Both the position numbers and the translations under genes were made by a program. A stretch of DNA of 30,124 bases from Deinococcus aerophilus (GTDB taxonomy: Bacteria > Deinococcota > Deinococci > Deinococcales > Deinococcaceae). Under the pieces are notes generated by a model. That model was not told the DNA's origin and did not search any database. It saw only the letters and a list, made by a program, of their open reading frames with translations. How positions within the stretch are numbered: the first letter of the stretch is position 1; each line of letters opens with the position of its first letter. Where the stretch lies: the NCBI RefSeq assembly GCF_014647075.1, contig NZ_BMOM01000033.1:1-30124 (forward strand). Direction: 5' to 3'. Of this stretch, positions 1 through 11,019 are shown one piece after another.

Positions 1-22
1 TCGTTTCACGCTCGGTTGTCAT
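1..22 (-). CDS. Start of a minus-strand gene, cut by the window edge
   Basis: Only seven codons are visible (ATG at 22..20, reading MTTERET and running off the left edge), so no function can be given. The start is supported by a near-consensus sigma-70 promoter at 50-78 on the same strand and by a GAGG sequence about ten bases before the ATG. An overlapping ATG at 26..24 closes after six codons and is unlikely to be used. Confidence 0.5.
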
Positions 23-28
23 GCATCG

Positions 29-78
<50 letters not shown>

Positions 79-296
79 CCCCTGTCCTCCTGAAGTTGCT
101 TGAGGCTCCGCCACACCACCCCAGGCCACCCACCCTCAGTCAACGAGAAACAGCGTGAGCGTCCCGCTTTTTGCCCCTCCCTCGATGGTCAGCACCTCCA
201 GCCGGCACCCCACTTGCCCAACCGTTAGCCACTTCCAGCAATCCGCCTGGGTGATCCGCTCCGCCCTTTGCCTCCTCCGGGGGGCATGATGGAAGG

Positions 297-1040
297 ATGT
301 CTCCACACCTCTGGCTCCGGTCCGGCACCGCCGCCGTGTTGACCCTGTTGTTTTGCAGCGCATGCTCCAGCGCATTGAAGGTGGAGAAGGTGGTCTCGGA
401 CGGCATGCTGTACACCGTGGCCGAGGTCAATCCAGCCACCGACCGGTTGCAGCTGCACTGGTTGAACCCCACCACGGAGCAGCCCTACCGGACCTTCGCT
501 CAGGTCGGGGAGCGGCTGTCGAAAGAAGGTCAGCGGTTGCTGTTCGCCACGAACAGTGGCATCTATGCGCCGGGCCTGCGCCCCCTGGGGCTGCATGTCG
601 AGGATGGCCGCACGCTGGTGAATGTGAACAATGCGCGCTCGGGAGGTAATTTTGCGCTGCTGCCCAACGGCGTGTTCTGGATCAAGGGCACCCAGGCGGG
701 CGTGACCGAGACCCAGCGCTACCAGCGCCTGAACCTGCAGCCCACCTACGCAAGTCAGTCCGGCCCGCTGCTCGTGGCGAACGGACGCCTGCACCCCGCC
801 TTCAACAAGGGCAGCACCTCCTTCAAGCTCCGCAGTGGCGTGGGCGTGTGCGAGGACGGTCGGGTGCGCTTTGCCGTCAGCGCTGGGCCCGTGAACTTCT
901 ACTCTTTCGCCGTGTTCTTCCGCGACCGCCTGAAGTGCCCGGACGCCCTGTATCTGGACGGCAGCATCAGCGCCTACGCCACCCCTGAGACCAGCACCCA
1001 GCTCGCCGACTTCGCTGGCATCTGGACGGTCAGCCGCTGA
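297..1040 (+). CDS. Exported phosphodiester glycosidase family (DUF2233/NAGPA-like) protein
   Basis: A 247-aa protein resembling the phosphodiester glycosidase family (relatives of the uncovering-enzyme domain and E. coli YigE). Family members are thought to cleave sugar phosphodiesters at or outside the membrane. Visible landmarks are the N-terminal hydrophobic stretch with a Cys-rich end (residues about 10-26, possibly a lipoprotein signal), an NSGIY segment standing for the family's N-G-F motif, a SGPLLVANG segment, and YLDGSISAY near the C terminus in place of the usual LDGGGS. The ATG at 297 has no well-placed Shine-Dalgarno, but CATGAT lies six bases upstream, weakly compatible with a leaderless start. 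It precedes the moaD-moaE fusion by 31 bases. The substrate cannot be told from the sequence. Confidence 0.75.
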   Translation: MSPHLWLRSGTAAVLTLLFCSACSSALKVEKVVSDGMLYTVAEVNPATDRLQLHWLNPTTEQPYRTFAQVGERLSKEGQRLLFATNSGIYAPGLRPLGLHVEDGRTLVNVNNARSGGNFALLPNGVFWIKGTQAGVTETQRYQRLNLQPTYASQSGPLLVANGRLHPAFNKGSTSFKLRSGVGVCEDGRVRFAVSAGPVNFYSFAVFFRDRLKCPDALYLDGSISAYATPETSTQLADFAGIWTVSR

Positions 1041-1060
1041 GGGCACCGGGGGCCGCATGC

Positions 1061-1066
1061 TAGCTT
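1061..1066 (+). promoter_or_regulatory. -10 box (TAGCTT) for leaderless moaD-moaE fusion
   Basis: TAGCTT fits TANNNT and ends five bases before the ATG at 1072, so the transcript would begin at or next to the start codon. This supports 1072 over the ATG at 1057. Confidence 0.45.
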
Positions 1067-1071
1067 GGCCC

Positions 1072-1752
1072 ATGCGGTTAAATGTGGTGTTTTTTGCCCA
1101 TCTGCGGCGGGAAATCGGAGTGGAACAGCTGCAGATGGACGTGCCCGACGGGGCGGATGTCCGGACCGTGGCGCAGCTGGTGGAAGCGCAGCATGGCCTG
1201 AGCCTGAAGGGCTGCATGGTGGCCGTCAATGAGGGTTACGCCTCTCCGGAGCAGTCCCTGAAGCCCGGAGACGAGGTGGCCTTCTTGCCCCCGGTGGCCG
1301 GCGGTGAGGAGGACGGGCCCACCAGCGTGTGCGAACTTACCGAGCGTCCGCTGCAATTACAGGAGGCCGACGCTTTTCTGGTCCGGGCCGAATATGGCGC
1401 CCAGGCCTACTTTGTCGGCACCGTCCGCAGTCCCAACGCCGGGAAAACCGTGGAATACATAGACTACGAGGGTTTTGCGCCCATGGCGCGCAAGGTGATG
1501 CAGGGTGCGGCGGACACGGCGCGCGAGCGATACGGTGACCTGCGGGTGTTCATCCAGCACCGCGTCGGCCGGCTGCGGCCAGGAGAGGCGAGCATCCTGA
1601 TCGGGGTCGCCAGCCCACACCGCCGAGCCGCCCTGGAAGCCTGCGACTTCCTGATCGAGCACCTCAAGGTCCACGTGCCGGTGTGGAAGCATGAGGCCGA
1701 TGAGGACGGCCAGCACTGGGTGAGCGGGCACACCGGACACCCCACGTTGTAA
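1072..1752 (+). CDS. MoaD-MoaE fusion, molybdopterin synthase
   Basis: Molybdopterin synthase converts precursor Z (cPMP) to molybdopterin by adding two sulfurs. Here both subunits are in one 226-aa chain. Residues 1-78 are the ubiquitin-like MoaD part, ending in PPVAGG (Gly77-Gly78), the tail that normally must be free for adenylation and thiocarboxylation. Residues from about 90 on are MoaE: the FVGTVRS and YIDYEGF motifs, the HRVGRL segment, SPHRRAALEACDF, and the two lysines matching E. coli MoaE Lys119 and Lys126 in HLKV and VWKHE. The start at 1072 gives a typical MoaD N terminus (MRLNVVFFAHLR); an in-frame ATG at 1057 would add five residues. Mycobacterial MoaX has the same fusion and is processed at the internal glycines, so cleavage here is likely but inferred. 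It converges on the PrsW-like gene with a 21-bp gap. Confidence 0.92.
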   Translation: MRLNVVFFAHLRREIGVEQLQMDVPDGADVRTVAQLVEAQHGLSLKGCMVAVNEGYASPEQSLKPGDEVAFLPPVAGGEEDGPTSVCELTERPLQLQEADAFLVRAEYGAQAYFVGTVRSPNAGKTVEYIDYEGFAPMARKVMQGAADTARERYGDLRVFIQHRVGRLRPGEASILIGVASPHRRAALEACDFLIEHLKVHVPVWKHEADEDGQHWVSGHTGHPTL

Positions 1753-1773
1753 CCCGGGGCGGCGCGGCGCGCG

Positions 1774-2499
1774 TTATTCCGACTTATGCCCCTGCGCGCC
1801 GGGCCGCGCCTGAGTGTCCAGGAAGTACTGTGACGGACCGTGCTCGCGCGCGTGGGCCTCGAAGCTGAGGTAGTAGCGGCTGGCGAGCCAGATCATCAGC
1901 GTGACCACGCCGCTCAGGGCGAGCAGCGGCCACCAGCCCGGCGGTCCCGACAGGATGCCGTTGAAGACGAAGTGCAGGGTCATGCTCAGCGCCACCCCGC
2001 GCACCACCCAGCTGCGCCCCCGTTGCCAGTGCAGGCCGCCCAGCGCGTAGCCCTGGGGAGCGCTGAACAGGGCGTGCGCCAGGGTGGTGACCAGCGCGTG
2101 CCAGGCGGCGGCCCCGCTGCCAAAGCCCAGGGTGTAGGTCACGTTCTCCATCAGGGCAAAGCCCAGCGCGGCCGTCACGGCATAGACCAGACCGTCCATC
2201 GGCTCGTCGAAGGACAGTTCGGTGATGGCGGTGGTCGCCGCCACGAACTTGAACCCCTCCTCAATCACGGCGGTCAGCAGCGCGACAAGCAGCAGAATCA
2301 GCGGCAACGACGAATCCAGCAACCGCCCCAGGCTCGCCTCGAAGGCCGCCGCCACCAGCCACGCGAACATGCCCCAGCCAAAGGTGCGGGCCAGCAGCCA
2401 CAGCGGTTCCGGATGTCGGTCGCGCCGCACGAAGAACCACAGCCACACGAAGGTGATGCCCACCGACACCAGGAGGGACAGCAGCAGACCCGTGGTCAT
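1774..2499 (-). CDS. PrsW family intramembrane metalloprotease
   Basis: A 241-aa polytopic membrane protein of the PrsW/CPBP-like group, which cleave membrane substrates such as anti-sigma factors. Family motifs are all visible: EEGFKF (Glu80, Glu81), FDEPMDGLVYAVTAALGFA followed by MEN (Glu118, Asn119), HALFSAPQGYALG (His142) and LHFVFN (His176). These Glu and His residues are the expected zinc ligands and catalytic residues. About seven hydrophobic segments span residues 4-25, 40-60, 65-95, 103-125, 132-150, 165-183 and 186-210. It starts 19 bases after the ruvC stop codon on the same strand, so it is probably the second gene of a ruvC operon. No anti-sigma factor is seen nearby, so its substrate is unknown. 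Confidence 0.88.
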   Translation of the reverse strand: MTTGLLLSLLVSVGITFVWLWFFVRRDRHPEPLWLLARTFGWGMFAWLVAAAFEASLGRLLDSSLPLILLLVALLTAVIEEGFKFVAATTAITELSFDEPMDGLVYAVTAALGFALMENVTYTLGFGSGAAAWHALVTTLAHALFSAPQGYALGGLHWQRGRSWVVRGVALSMTLHFVFNGILSGPPGWWPLLALSGVVTLMIWLASRYYLSFEAHAREHGPSQYFLDTQARPGAQGHKSE

Positions 2500-2518
2500 G
2501 GGTGCCGGGTGACGCGGC

Positions 2519-3016
2519 TCAGGCGCGGGCCAGCCGTGCGGCCGCCTGCATGGGCTGGTGTGCCAGATGGGTCAGGGCCAGGGCCAGGGCGTCCGCCGCG
2601 TGGTTGTTGAACAGCTCCCGGACCCCCAGCGACGCCTTGACCATGTAGATCACCTGCTCCTTGTCGGCGCGTCCGGTGCCCACCAGCGACTGCTTCACCT
2701 GCATGGGACCGTAGGTGTGCACCGGAATCCCCGCCTGGGCACACGCCAGCTGCACGACGCCAAACGCCTGCCCGACCTTGAAGGCCACGTCGGCCTGCCG
2801 GCGCAGAATCTGGTCCTCGATGGCGACCGCCTCCGGCTGGTAGACCTCGATCAGGCGGCTGACCTCCGCGTGGATGTAGGCCAGCCGGCGCGGCATCACC
2901 CAGGCGCTCTCGGTGGTCAGGCAGACATGGTGCAAATGCCGGGCCTTCCGGACATCTCCGTCCACCAGTCCCAGCCCCAGGTTCGCCAGTCCGGGGTCAA
3001 TGCCAAGCACGATCAT
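2519..3016 (-). CDS. ruvC: Crossover junction endodeoxyribonuclease RuvC
   Basis: Holliday-junction resolvase, which acts with RuvAB in recombinational repair by cutting symmetric strands of the four-way junction. The 165-aa length is close to the E. coli 173 aa. The N terminus MIVLGIDPG carries Asp7; Glu67 is in AIEDQ; the C-terminal acidic site is HAADALALALTH with His139 and Asp142. His in place of the first Asp is the Thermus-type arrangement. The reading frame is open for another 33 codons upstream, but those are low-complexity Arg/Ala/Pro residues and the family starts at MIVLGID, so ATG 3016 is chosen. A TATGCT box lies six bases upstream, suggesting a leaderless mRNA. It is followed after 19 bases by the PrsW-like gene. 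Confidence 0.95.
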   Translation of the reverse strand: MIVLGIDPGLANLGLGLVDGDVRKARHLHHVCLTTESAWVMPRRLAYIHAEVSRLIEVYQPEAVAIEDQILRRQADVAFKVGQAFGVVQLACAQAGIPVHTYGPMQVKQSLVGTGRADKEQVIYMVKASLGVRELFNNHAADALALALTHLAHQPMQAAARLARA

Positions 3017-3022
3017 GCGCCC

Positions 3023-3028
3023 AGCATA
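3023..3028 (-). promoter_or_regulatory. -10 box (TATGCT) for leaderless ruvC
   Basis: On the minus strand TATGCT ends exactly six bases before the ruvC ATG at 3016, with no Shine-Dalgarno in between. No good -35 box is seen at 16-18 bases. The position fixes the start codon. Confidence 0.5.
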
Positions 3029-3096
3029 CGGTAAAATGCCGACCAAAGCAGGGAAAGCGGCACGCAGGCGCCGCCCCACCGGATCAGGCCCGGCGG

Positions 3097-3128
3097 CACG
3101 ACGCCCAGAAAACACGACGCCCAGAAAA
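3097..3128. repeat. Perfect 16-bp tandem duplication
   Basis: The 16-base unit CACGACGCCCAGAAAA occurs twice back to back (3097-3112 and 3113-3128). It lies between ruvC and the Fe-S carrier gene and includes the A-run that forms the T-tract of the minus-strand terminator, so the T-tract itself is duplicated. Confidence 0.85.
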
Positions 3129-3173
3129 ACGGGACGCCGGGCCAGCGCAGAAGGTCCGCTGCTGGCCCGGCGT
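3125..3173 (-). terminator. Rho-independent terminator after the A-type Fe-S carrier gene
   Basis: ACGCCGGGCCAGC (3134-3146) and GCTGGCCCGGCGT (3161-3173) form a perfect 13-bp stem with a 14-base loop. Read on the minus strand, the stem is followed after four bases by five T residues (3129..3125). This ends transcription of the gene at 3215-3637 before ruvC. Confidence 0.8.
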
Positions 3174-3214
3174 GGACGGGCCGAGTGCCCATCCCCCGGT
3201 TGTCCGTGGGGGCT

Positions 3215-3658
<444 letters not shown>

Positions 3659-3752
3659 AAGCAATAAAAAGGTGTCTGACAGGCACATTGAGGTGGCGAC
3701 GCGGAAGCGGCAACTCCTCCTTCAAACTTACATTCCTTGAGCGTGGTCATGT

Positions 3753-3758
3753 TAAGAT
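3753..3758 (+). promoter_or_regulatory. -10 box (TAAGAT) for leaderless small gene
   Basis: TAAGAT ends six bases before the ATG at 3765, so transcription should begin at the start codon. No clear -35 box is present. Confidence 0.5.
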
Positions 3759-3764
3759 GGAGCC

Positions 3765-4013
3765 ATGACGAACCCCTATGCCGAGTGGTTCGAGCAGCTC
3801 CGCGCCGAATACAGTGAGCAGCTCGGGGCCATGCCTCTGCCCGACGGTCTTCCTGAGCATCTGCGCCAGCTGATTCACGAGCGCGACGAGGACGCCATCC
3901 AGTTCATGATCAAGCTGGCTTGGCAGTTTGGGGCACAGGTCGGGTACGCCGCAGGCAGCCGCCAGGATGGCGAGCAGGTCGCGGTGGTCCGGCCCCCGCG
4001 CGTTCAGGCCTGA
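3765..4013 (+). CDS. Small acidic protein of unknown function
   Basis: An 82-aa protein that I do not recognise. It is rich in Glu, Gln and Leu and appears mostly alpha-helical, with no signal peptide, membrane segment or cysteine motif. Coding is supported by high GC at third positions, by the TAAGAT box six bases before the ATG, and by a hairpin with a T-run just after the stop. It is transcribed away from the Fe-S carrier gene, with 127 bp between the two starts, and converges on the small gene at 4077. Confidence 0.7.
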   Translation: MTNPYAEWFEQLRAEYSEQLGAMPLPDGLPEHLRQLIHERDEDAIQFMIKLAWQFGAQVGYAAGSRQDGEQVAVVRPPRVQA

Positions 4014-4047
4014 GCGAGTCCGGGTTTTCAACAGCCGCCACCGTCCC

Positions 4048-4064
4048 CCGCGGAGCGGTTTTTT
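4048..4064 (+). terminator. Possible terminator between convergent small genes
   Basis: CCGC-GGA-GCGG (4048-4058) is followed by six T residues (4059-4064), 35 bases after the stop of the gene at 3765-4013. The stem is only four base pairs, though upstream C-rich bases may extend it. The T-run is the main support. Confidence 0.4.
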
Positions 4065-4076
4065 CATGACTTCACT

Positions 4077-4346
4077 TCAGTGTCCCGAGGAACGTGGCGT
4101 GGCCCAGCAGCCTGGCTCCTCGCGGCCGGACAACAGGCCCAGGGCCACCAGCTCTTCCAGGACCGTTTGAACGAAGACCCGCAGGGTTTCGGGGTGGGCC
4201 TGTCCGACCTCCTGGGGATAGAGGTGCAGGTCGGCGGCGCGGCGGGCCAGATAAACGGCGAGGTCGTTCACGCGGGCAGCATATCTGGGGTCCACTTCCA
4301 GCCACCAGAACACAAAAGCCGCCCCAACCTTCTGGCGGGGCGGCAC
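4077..4346 (-). CDS. Hypothetical 89-aa protein, possible last gene of the bc-complex operon
   Basis: An 89-aa ORF starting at GTG 4346, 20 bases after the cytochrome b stop on the same strand. It is not a protein I recognise. Residues 10-75 look like a soluble helical domain ([20 protein letters not shown], then [20 protein letters not shown]) with no cysteines in the core and no membrane segment. GGAAG lies about five bases before the GTG as a weak Shine-Dalgarno. Two longer frames overlap it, but they are Pro/Arg/Gly-rich and look non-coding. Position suggests a small accessory or assembly protein of the respiratory complex; that is an inference from location only. Confidence 0.5.
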   Translation of the reverse strand: MPPRQKVGAAFVFWWLEVDPRYAARVNDLAVYLARRAADLHLYPQEVGQAHPETLRVFVQTVLEELVALGLLSGREEPGCWATPRSSGH

Positions 4347-4366
4347 GGGAACTTCCGGTCTTTTCT

Positions 4367-5683
<1,317 letters not shown>

Positions 5684-5711
5684 GCGCGTTTCTCCTTATG
5701 CGGTGCACGGC

Positions 5712-6374
5712 TCATGCGAGCTGTGCCTTGACGGCTTCGATCCGGGCTTCCCATTCCGCCTCGGTGAAGGGATAGGGGTTCGCCAGGAAGAACTCGGCCA
5801 CCACCAACTGTTCACCCTCCTGCTTGATGGGCAGCTGCGCCAGCGGCCGGGGAGGCGGACCGCCGATGACCTTGCACCCCCGCTTGGGGTCGTACTGTCC
5901 CGAATGGCACGGGCACTTCATCTGGCCTTCCTGCTGGTCATCGTCGCTGACCGAGCAGCCCGCGTGGGTGCATACATCGCTGTACGCGACGATTTCACCG
6001 CTGATGGTGGCCTCGAGGTTCGTGGGCGGCACGAGCTGTCCCTGGGGAAAGCGGAACACGGCCAGCACGTTGTTGGGGTCACCCTTACGGATCAGGTTCT
6101 TGCCCTCTTTGTCCTTGCCCATCGGCCAGGCACGGACCAGCTGTTCACTGAGCTCGCTGATCTTGATGGGCTGGCCTTCCTTGCTGGCAGAGGCGTGTAC
6201 CAGGATGTCTCCGGGAACCGGGGGCATCTTGTCGCGGGTCAGGCGGAACACCGGGTTGGCGGTGCCCAGCACACCGACCAGGCTGACCACGCCCACGGTG
6301 GCGGTGGTGCCCATCGCCACGTTGATGAACTTGCGGCGGGTAATTTCGGGGTCTTGTCTACGGTAACGGGTCAT
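5712..6374 (-). CDS. qcrA: Rieske iron-sulfur subunit of the bc complex
   Basis: Carries the [2Fe-2S] cluster that takes electrons from menaquinol and passes them to cytochrome c. Both Rieske boxes are complete: CTHAGC (Cys135, His137, Cys140) and CPCHSG (Cys154, Cys156, His157), giving two Cys and two His ligands plus the disulfide pair. The N terminus has a twin-arginine motif, TRRKFIN (Arg13-Arg14), followed by a hydrophobic anchor at about 18-38, so export of the folded protein by Tat is likely. The length of 220 aa is normal. AGGAG lies upstream of the ATG. It sits between the cytochrome c and cytochrome b genes, 58 bases after the former. Confidence 0.95.
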   Translation of the reverse strand: MTRYRRQDPEITRRKFINVAMGTTATVGVVSLVGVLGTANPVFRLTRDKMPPVPGDILVHASASKEGQPIKISELSEQLVRAWPMGKDKEGKNLIRKGDPNNVLAVFRFPQGQLVPPTNLEATISGEIVAYSDVCTHAGCSVSDDDQQEGQMKCPCHSGQYDPKRGCKVIGGPPPRPLAQLPIKQEGEQLVVAEFFLANPYPFTEAEWEARIEAVKAQLA

Positions 6375-6432
6375 GGTTCAAACCTCTCCTGATTGAAAAG
6401 CACTGTTGGGCCGGTCGGACGCTCCGCGCGAC

Positions 6433-7296
<864 letters not shown>

Positions 7297-7382
7297 GTTC
7301 CTTCTCCCTCGCGCGTGAAATGGCCTGTCTTCCTGCGCCGCACAGGGCTGGAATCCTTAAAAGCTGGCCTGTTGTCGCGGTC

Positions 7383-7391
7383 AGCATAGCA
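7383..7391 (-). promoter_or_regulatory. Possible extended -10 promoter of the bc-complex operon
   Basis: TGC-TATGCT on the minus strand (7391..7383) fits the extended -10 form TGnTANNNT. It would give a 5' leader of about 80 bases before GTG 7296, in keeping with the Shine-Dalgarno there. No -35 match is seen. Confidence 0.4.
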
Positions 7392-7431
7392 TGCACCGAA
7401 AGCCCCTCTCAGCGGCCTTACACACCGTCTG

Positions 7432-7448
7432 GACCGCACTTTGCGGTC
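7432..7448 (-). other. Hairpin downstream of the serine hydrolase gene
   Basis: GACCGCA and TGCGGTC form a perfect 7-bp stem with a 3-base loop, about 75 bases after the stop of the serine hydrolase. There is no T-run on either strand, so its role as a terminator is uncertain. Confidence 0.35.
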
Positions 7449-7523
7449 ACCCCGGCAGGCCACACTCCGGCACGCTTTATGGTGCGCCTGACCGACCGGT
7501 TAAATGTCCCCTGCCGGGGGGAT

Positions 7524-8363
7524 TCAGGCGGGAAGCGGCGGGTGCTCCCCCAGCGCCGCGAGCAACGGCCACAGGGCGGCCGCCAGCAGGCCCACGTCCC
7601 GGTTGACCGCTCCTTCCCGGCGGTCTGTTCCACCCTCGCTGAGCACCGCAATCACCAGAGGGCGTGGGGTATACAGCACCCCCACATCGTGGTGGACCCC
7701 GTCGAGTTCGCCGCTCTTGCTCGCCAGCCGGTACAGGGGATCGCCGCTTTCCGTGCGGGGCAGGCTGCGCCCGATCAGGTCCCGGTGCTGCTGGCGTTCC
7801 AGGATGGACAGGGCCAGGGCCGTGTGCGCCGCGTCGAGCAGTTCCCCGCGGGCCAGACGGCCCAGCAGATCGGCCTGCTCGTGGGCCGTGGTGCGGTTGC
7901 GTTCACCGCGGCGCTGGGCGGCGTTGCGGCGCTCGGGCGGAACCTGCAGGAGCCCCACCAGCCGCGTGTGCGTCCAGCCATTTCCAGTCATCCAGGTGTT
8001 CACCGCCGCCACGCCCAGCATCCCGATCACCAGATTGGTGGCGGTATTGTCACTGACGATGATCATCAGGGTCAGCACGTCGCGCCAGGACAGGGGCAGC
8101 CCCGGCCCCAGCTCGTGCAGCACCCCTGCCCCCGGCACCCGGTCGGCGGCGCTCAGCAGAACCCGCGCCTCCAGATCCAGCCGGCCCGCCTGGGACCAGC
8201 TCAGCGCCATCACGAGCAGCGGCACCTTGATGGTGCTCGCCGCCGGAAACACGCGGGCCGCATTCAGCGCGTAGAGTTCGCGGCCCGCGAGATCGCAGAT
8301 CCGCACACCGACCTTGCCCGCATATCCCTGCGCCCGGAGACTGGCGAGAAAATCAGAGGTCAT
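7524..8363 (-). CDS. Class A beta-lactamase-like serine hydrolase
   Basis: A 279-aa member of the penicillin-recognising serine hydrolases. The active-site motifs are in order: STIK (Ser43-Lys46), SDN (Ser104-Asn106) and KSG (Lys216-Gly218, in place of KTG). A clear Glu166 equivalent was not found: the omega-loop region reads [16 protein letters not shown], so beta-lactamase activity cannot be assumed; a peptidase or esterase role is possible. No signal peptide is visible from ATG 8363. An in-frame TTG at 8381 would add six residues that do not form one either. A TACAGT box lies eight bases before the ATG. It is flanked by the bc-complex operon and a small Cys-rich gene on the same strand. 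Confidence 0.8.
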   Translation of the reverse strand: MTSDFLASLRAQGYAGKVGVRICDLAGRELYALNAARVFPAASTIKVPLLVMALSWSQAGRLDLEARVLLSAADRVPGAGVLHELGPGLPLSWRDVLTLMIIVSDNTATNLVIGMLGVAAVNTWMTGNGWTHTRLVGLLQVPPERRNAAQRRGERNRTTAHEQADLLGRLARGELLDAAHTALALSILERQQHRDLIGRSLPRTESGDPLYRLASKSGELDGVHHDVGVLYTPRPLVIAVLSEGGTDRREGAVNRDVGLLAAALWPLLAALGEHPPLPA

Positions 8364-8696
8364 CGGGAGTGACTGTAGCAAGCCGATGCCCCGAGCAGCC
8401 CCCCCTCTGTCCTCGTCCTACTCGTCTGTCCTATTCGGGCCTACTCGGGCAGGTTCAGGCCCGCCAGGGCGGCAAAGGGATGCGCCGTACCCACGGGCCG
8501 CAGGGTACAGAACGGGGGGCCGCCCTCCGGCTCGACACGGTGGCGGCACGTGGGGCACTCGGGAAAAGCCTGGTCGGTGTAGGCCAGGTCCTCTTCCCGG
8601 CTGTCCAGTCGCCACTCGCGGGCGCACCCCGCCCGGAAGGTGACCGGTGTGGCAGGATCAGGGGCTCCCCCACCCCGCTGCGTCCTCGCACGCCTG

Positions 8697-9341
<645 letters not shown>

Positions 9342-9342
9342 G

Positions 9343-9463
9343 CCGGCAGTCTAGGGCCAAAGCGCCGCCCGGTGGGAAGCAGGGACTACCATTGCGCTTT
9401 TCTATAGACCACAATTCCCGGGCCTGAAAGCAATTGGTAAGGCTCTCGCCGCTAGACTGCCGG
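9343..9463. repeat. 12-bp inverted repeat covering two divergent start regions
   Basis: CCGGCAGTCTAG (9343-9354) and CTAGACTGCCGG (9452-9463) are perfect reverse complements, 97 bases apart. Each copy contains the TAGACT -10 box and reaches the first codons of its gene (response regulator on the left, membrane protein on the right). After one extra G on the right, the match goes on as C(A/G)TGAT. Confidence 0.8.
9453..9458 (+). promoter_or_regulatory. -10 box (TAGACT) for the divergent membrane protein gene
   Basis: TAGACT ends seven bases before GTG 9466. The same hexamer at 9353..9348 on the minus strand serves the response regulator, six bases before its ATG. Confidence 0.5.
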
Positions 9464-9465
9464 GC

Positions 9466-9951
9466 GTGATCACCTGGTTTGACGCCTTGCTCGTAACCCT
9501 GTGGGCCGTTTTGACCGCCCTGGGGGCGCGCCGCGGTCTGGCGGGCCTGGCCTGGGGGCTGGGCGGCGTCGCCGTGTGCCTGCTGGCAAACGCGTTGGTG
9601 GGCGGCGCGCTGGCCGCCGGCCTGATGGCCCTGCTGCTGAGCGTCGGCGGCGCATTCGTCATCTCCCGGCTGATTCCCAACCCGCTGGAACAGCCGTGGC
9701 ACCTGCTGGCCGGGGCCGTGGGCGGCTTCGCGCTGGGCGGCGTGCTGATCTCCACGCTGGCGCTGGGCTTTCCGCTGGACGTGCGCGTGACGGCAGCCGG
9801 CCGTTCCGGCGTCTACCCCTCGGCCAGCCTGCCCCCCGCGATCTACCACGCCGTACACGATTCGGCGGTTCAAAGCGGACTGCGGCAGGTGTGGGGCGCG
9901 GGACCGGCCCTGAAAATCCTGCTGATTCCCGACCAGGTGCGCGCCCAGTAA
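9466..9951 (+). CDS. Multi-pass membrane protein, CvpA-like
   Basis: A 161-aa protein with about four hydrophobic segments (residues 5-22, 26-45, 48-66 and 79-103) and a soluble C-terminal tail of about 55 residues. The arrangement resembles CvpA-type small membrane proteins, but no diagnostic motif is seen, so this is only a resemblance. The GTG start at 9466 has TAGACT seven bases upstream and no Shine-Dalgarno. It is divergent from the response regulator and shares with it a 12-bp inverted repeat, so the two may be co-regulated. It converges on the EamA transporter gene with a 39-bp gap. Confidence 0.7.
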   Translation: MITWFDALLVTLWAVLTALGARRGLAGLAWGLGGVAVCLLANALVGGALAAGLMALLLSVGGAFVISRLIPNPLEQPWHLLAGAVGGFALGGVLISTLALGFPLDVRVTAAGRSGVYPSASLPPAIYHAVHDSAVQSGLRQVWGAGPALKILLIPDQVRAQ

Positions 9952-9990
9952 AGCGCTGCTGTCATAAGGACATGTCTGCCGGGGTCCGCC

Positions 9991-10932
9991 CTACTCGGCC
10001 TGCGGGGCGGGCGTCTCGGGATGCGGAGCGGCGGCCCCGCTGCGCTGGCTGAGCACGGTCGCCACCACCACGAGCAGCCCGCCCAGACCTCCGCGCAGAC
10101 CCACCCGCTCCCCGATAAGCAGAAAGCTGAAGAGCGTGGCCGTGACCGGCTCCAGCGCATAGATCAGGCTGGCTTCGGCGGCGCTGACCGTGCGCTGACC
10201 CACCGTTTGCAGCAGGGTGGTCAGGGCTGTGGCCACTACCCCCAGGTACAGCAGCGGTCCCCAGGCGGCGGCCGGGGGCCAGCCCAGTTGCCCCCCGGCC
10301 AGCGCCGCCCAGAACCACGCCAGCACCGTTACCACCAGCAGCTGCGCCAGCGTGAAGGGCAGCGCCGCATGCCGGTGGGCCATGCGCTCCAGCGCGATGA
10401 TGAACCCCGCGTAGGTCACCGCGCAGCCCAGCGCCCAGGCGTCTCCTATCACCAGAGTGCCGCCTTCCCAGGACAGCAACGCCAGCCCCCCCACCGCCAG
10501 GGGCAGCGCAAGAATCAGGGGAAGGGGCATCCTGCGCCGCTGGGCAATCACCAGCCACAGCGGCACCAGCACCACACTCAGGGCCGTGAAGAAGGCGGCC
10601 CGGTTGGCACTGGTGGTCTGCATGGCAATGGTCTGGGTGCCATAACCCGCGATCAGCCACATGCCCAGGATCAGGCCGTCTCGCCACAACCCGTCTCTTC
10701 CGGAAAAGGAGGTCCGCATGCTGGCTGGGGGGCCGTCCGCGCGCCGGCGTCTTAGTCCCCAGCCGCGCAGCCACAGCGCGGGCAGCAGCGCCACAAAGGC
10801 GATCAGAAAGCGCCACGCGATCAGCTGGGCCGGCAGCAACAGTTCGCCCAGGGTCTTGACCACCGCAAAGGTGCTGCCCCATACCGCCGTGACCAGAACC
10901 AGAAGCAGAACGCCGCGCAGGTGAGGAGACAC
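9991..10932 (-). CDS. EamA/DMT family transporter
   Basis: A 313-aa inner-membrane transporter of the drug/metabolite superfamily, with about ten membrane helices in two EamA repeats (about 8-145 and 155-300). Family-typical pieces are [13 protein letters not shown] with [11 protein letters not shown] at the start, and [20 protein letters not shown] with IGERVG in the second repeat. A basic loop, RRRRADG, with about 15 residues inserted after it, lies near residue 60. The substrate cannot be predicted. The start is GTG 10932, with a strong TACAAT box seven bases upstream and no Shine-Dalgarno, so the mRNA is probably leaderless. A terminator for the upstream surface operon lies just before this promoter. 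Confidence 0.88.
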   Translation of the reverse strand: MSPHLRGVLLLVLVTAVWGSTFAVVKTLGELLLPAQLIAWRFLIAFVALLPALWLRGWGLRRRRADGPPASMRTSFSGRDGLWRDGLILGMWLIAGYGTQTIAMQTTSANRAAFFTALSVVLVPLWLVIAQRRRMPLPLILALPLAVGGLALLSWEGGTLVIGDAWALGCAVTYAGFIIALERMAHRHAALPFTLAQLLVVTVLAWFWAALAGGQLGWPPAAAWGPLLYLGVVATALTTLLQTVGQRTVSAAEASLIYALEPVTATLFSFLLIGERVGLRGGLGGLLVVVATVLSQRSGAAAPHPETPAPQAE

Positions 10933-10939
10933 GCCCGGG

Positions 10940-10945
10940 ATTGTA
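10940..10945 (-). promoter_or_regulatory. -10 box (TACAAT) for leaderless EamA gene
   Basis: TACAAT on the minus strand differs from TATAAT by one base and ends seven bases before GTG 10932. Confidence 0.55.
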
Positions 10946-10961
10946 GACGGGAAGAAGCAGG

Positions 10962-10996
10962 AAAATGCGCCGCCCCTCGGTGGAGTGGGCGGCGCA
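10962..10996 (-). terminator. Terminator of the surface-protein operon
   Basis: TGCGCCGCCC and GGGCGGCGCA (10966-10975 and 10987-10996) form a perfect 10-bp stem with an 11-base loop. On the minus strand it is followed by TTTTCC. It lies 23 bases after the stop of the 959-aa gene and separates it from the EamA gene. Confidence 0.75.
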
Positions 10997-11019
10997 GGTG
11001 CAGGGCAGACGGGGTTGGG

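Noticed and set aside
136..296. Minus-strand frame ending in a Leu/Thr-rich stretch at 136, read from the region before the gene at 297
   Set aside because: No ATG in the plausible part, mixed third-position composition and overlap with the start region of the gene at 297. Apart from this the interval 79-296 shows nothing I can support.
3017..3115. 33-codon N-terminal extension of RuvC
   Set aside because: The residues are unlike RuvC, which begins at MIVLGIDPG, and a -10 box lies six bases before the inner ATG.
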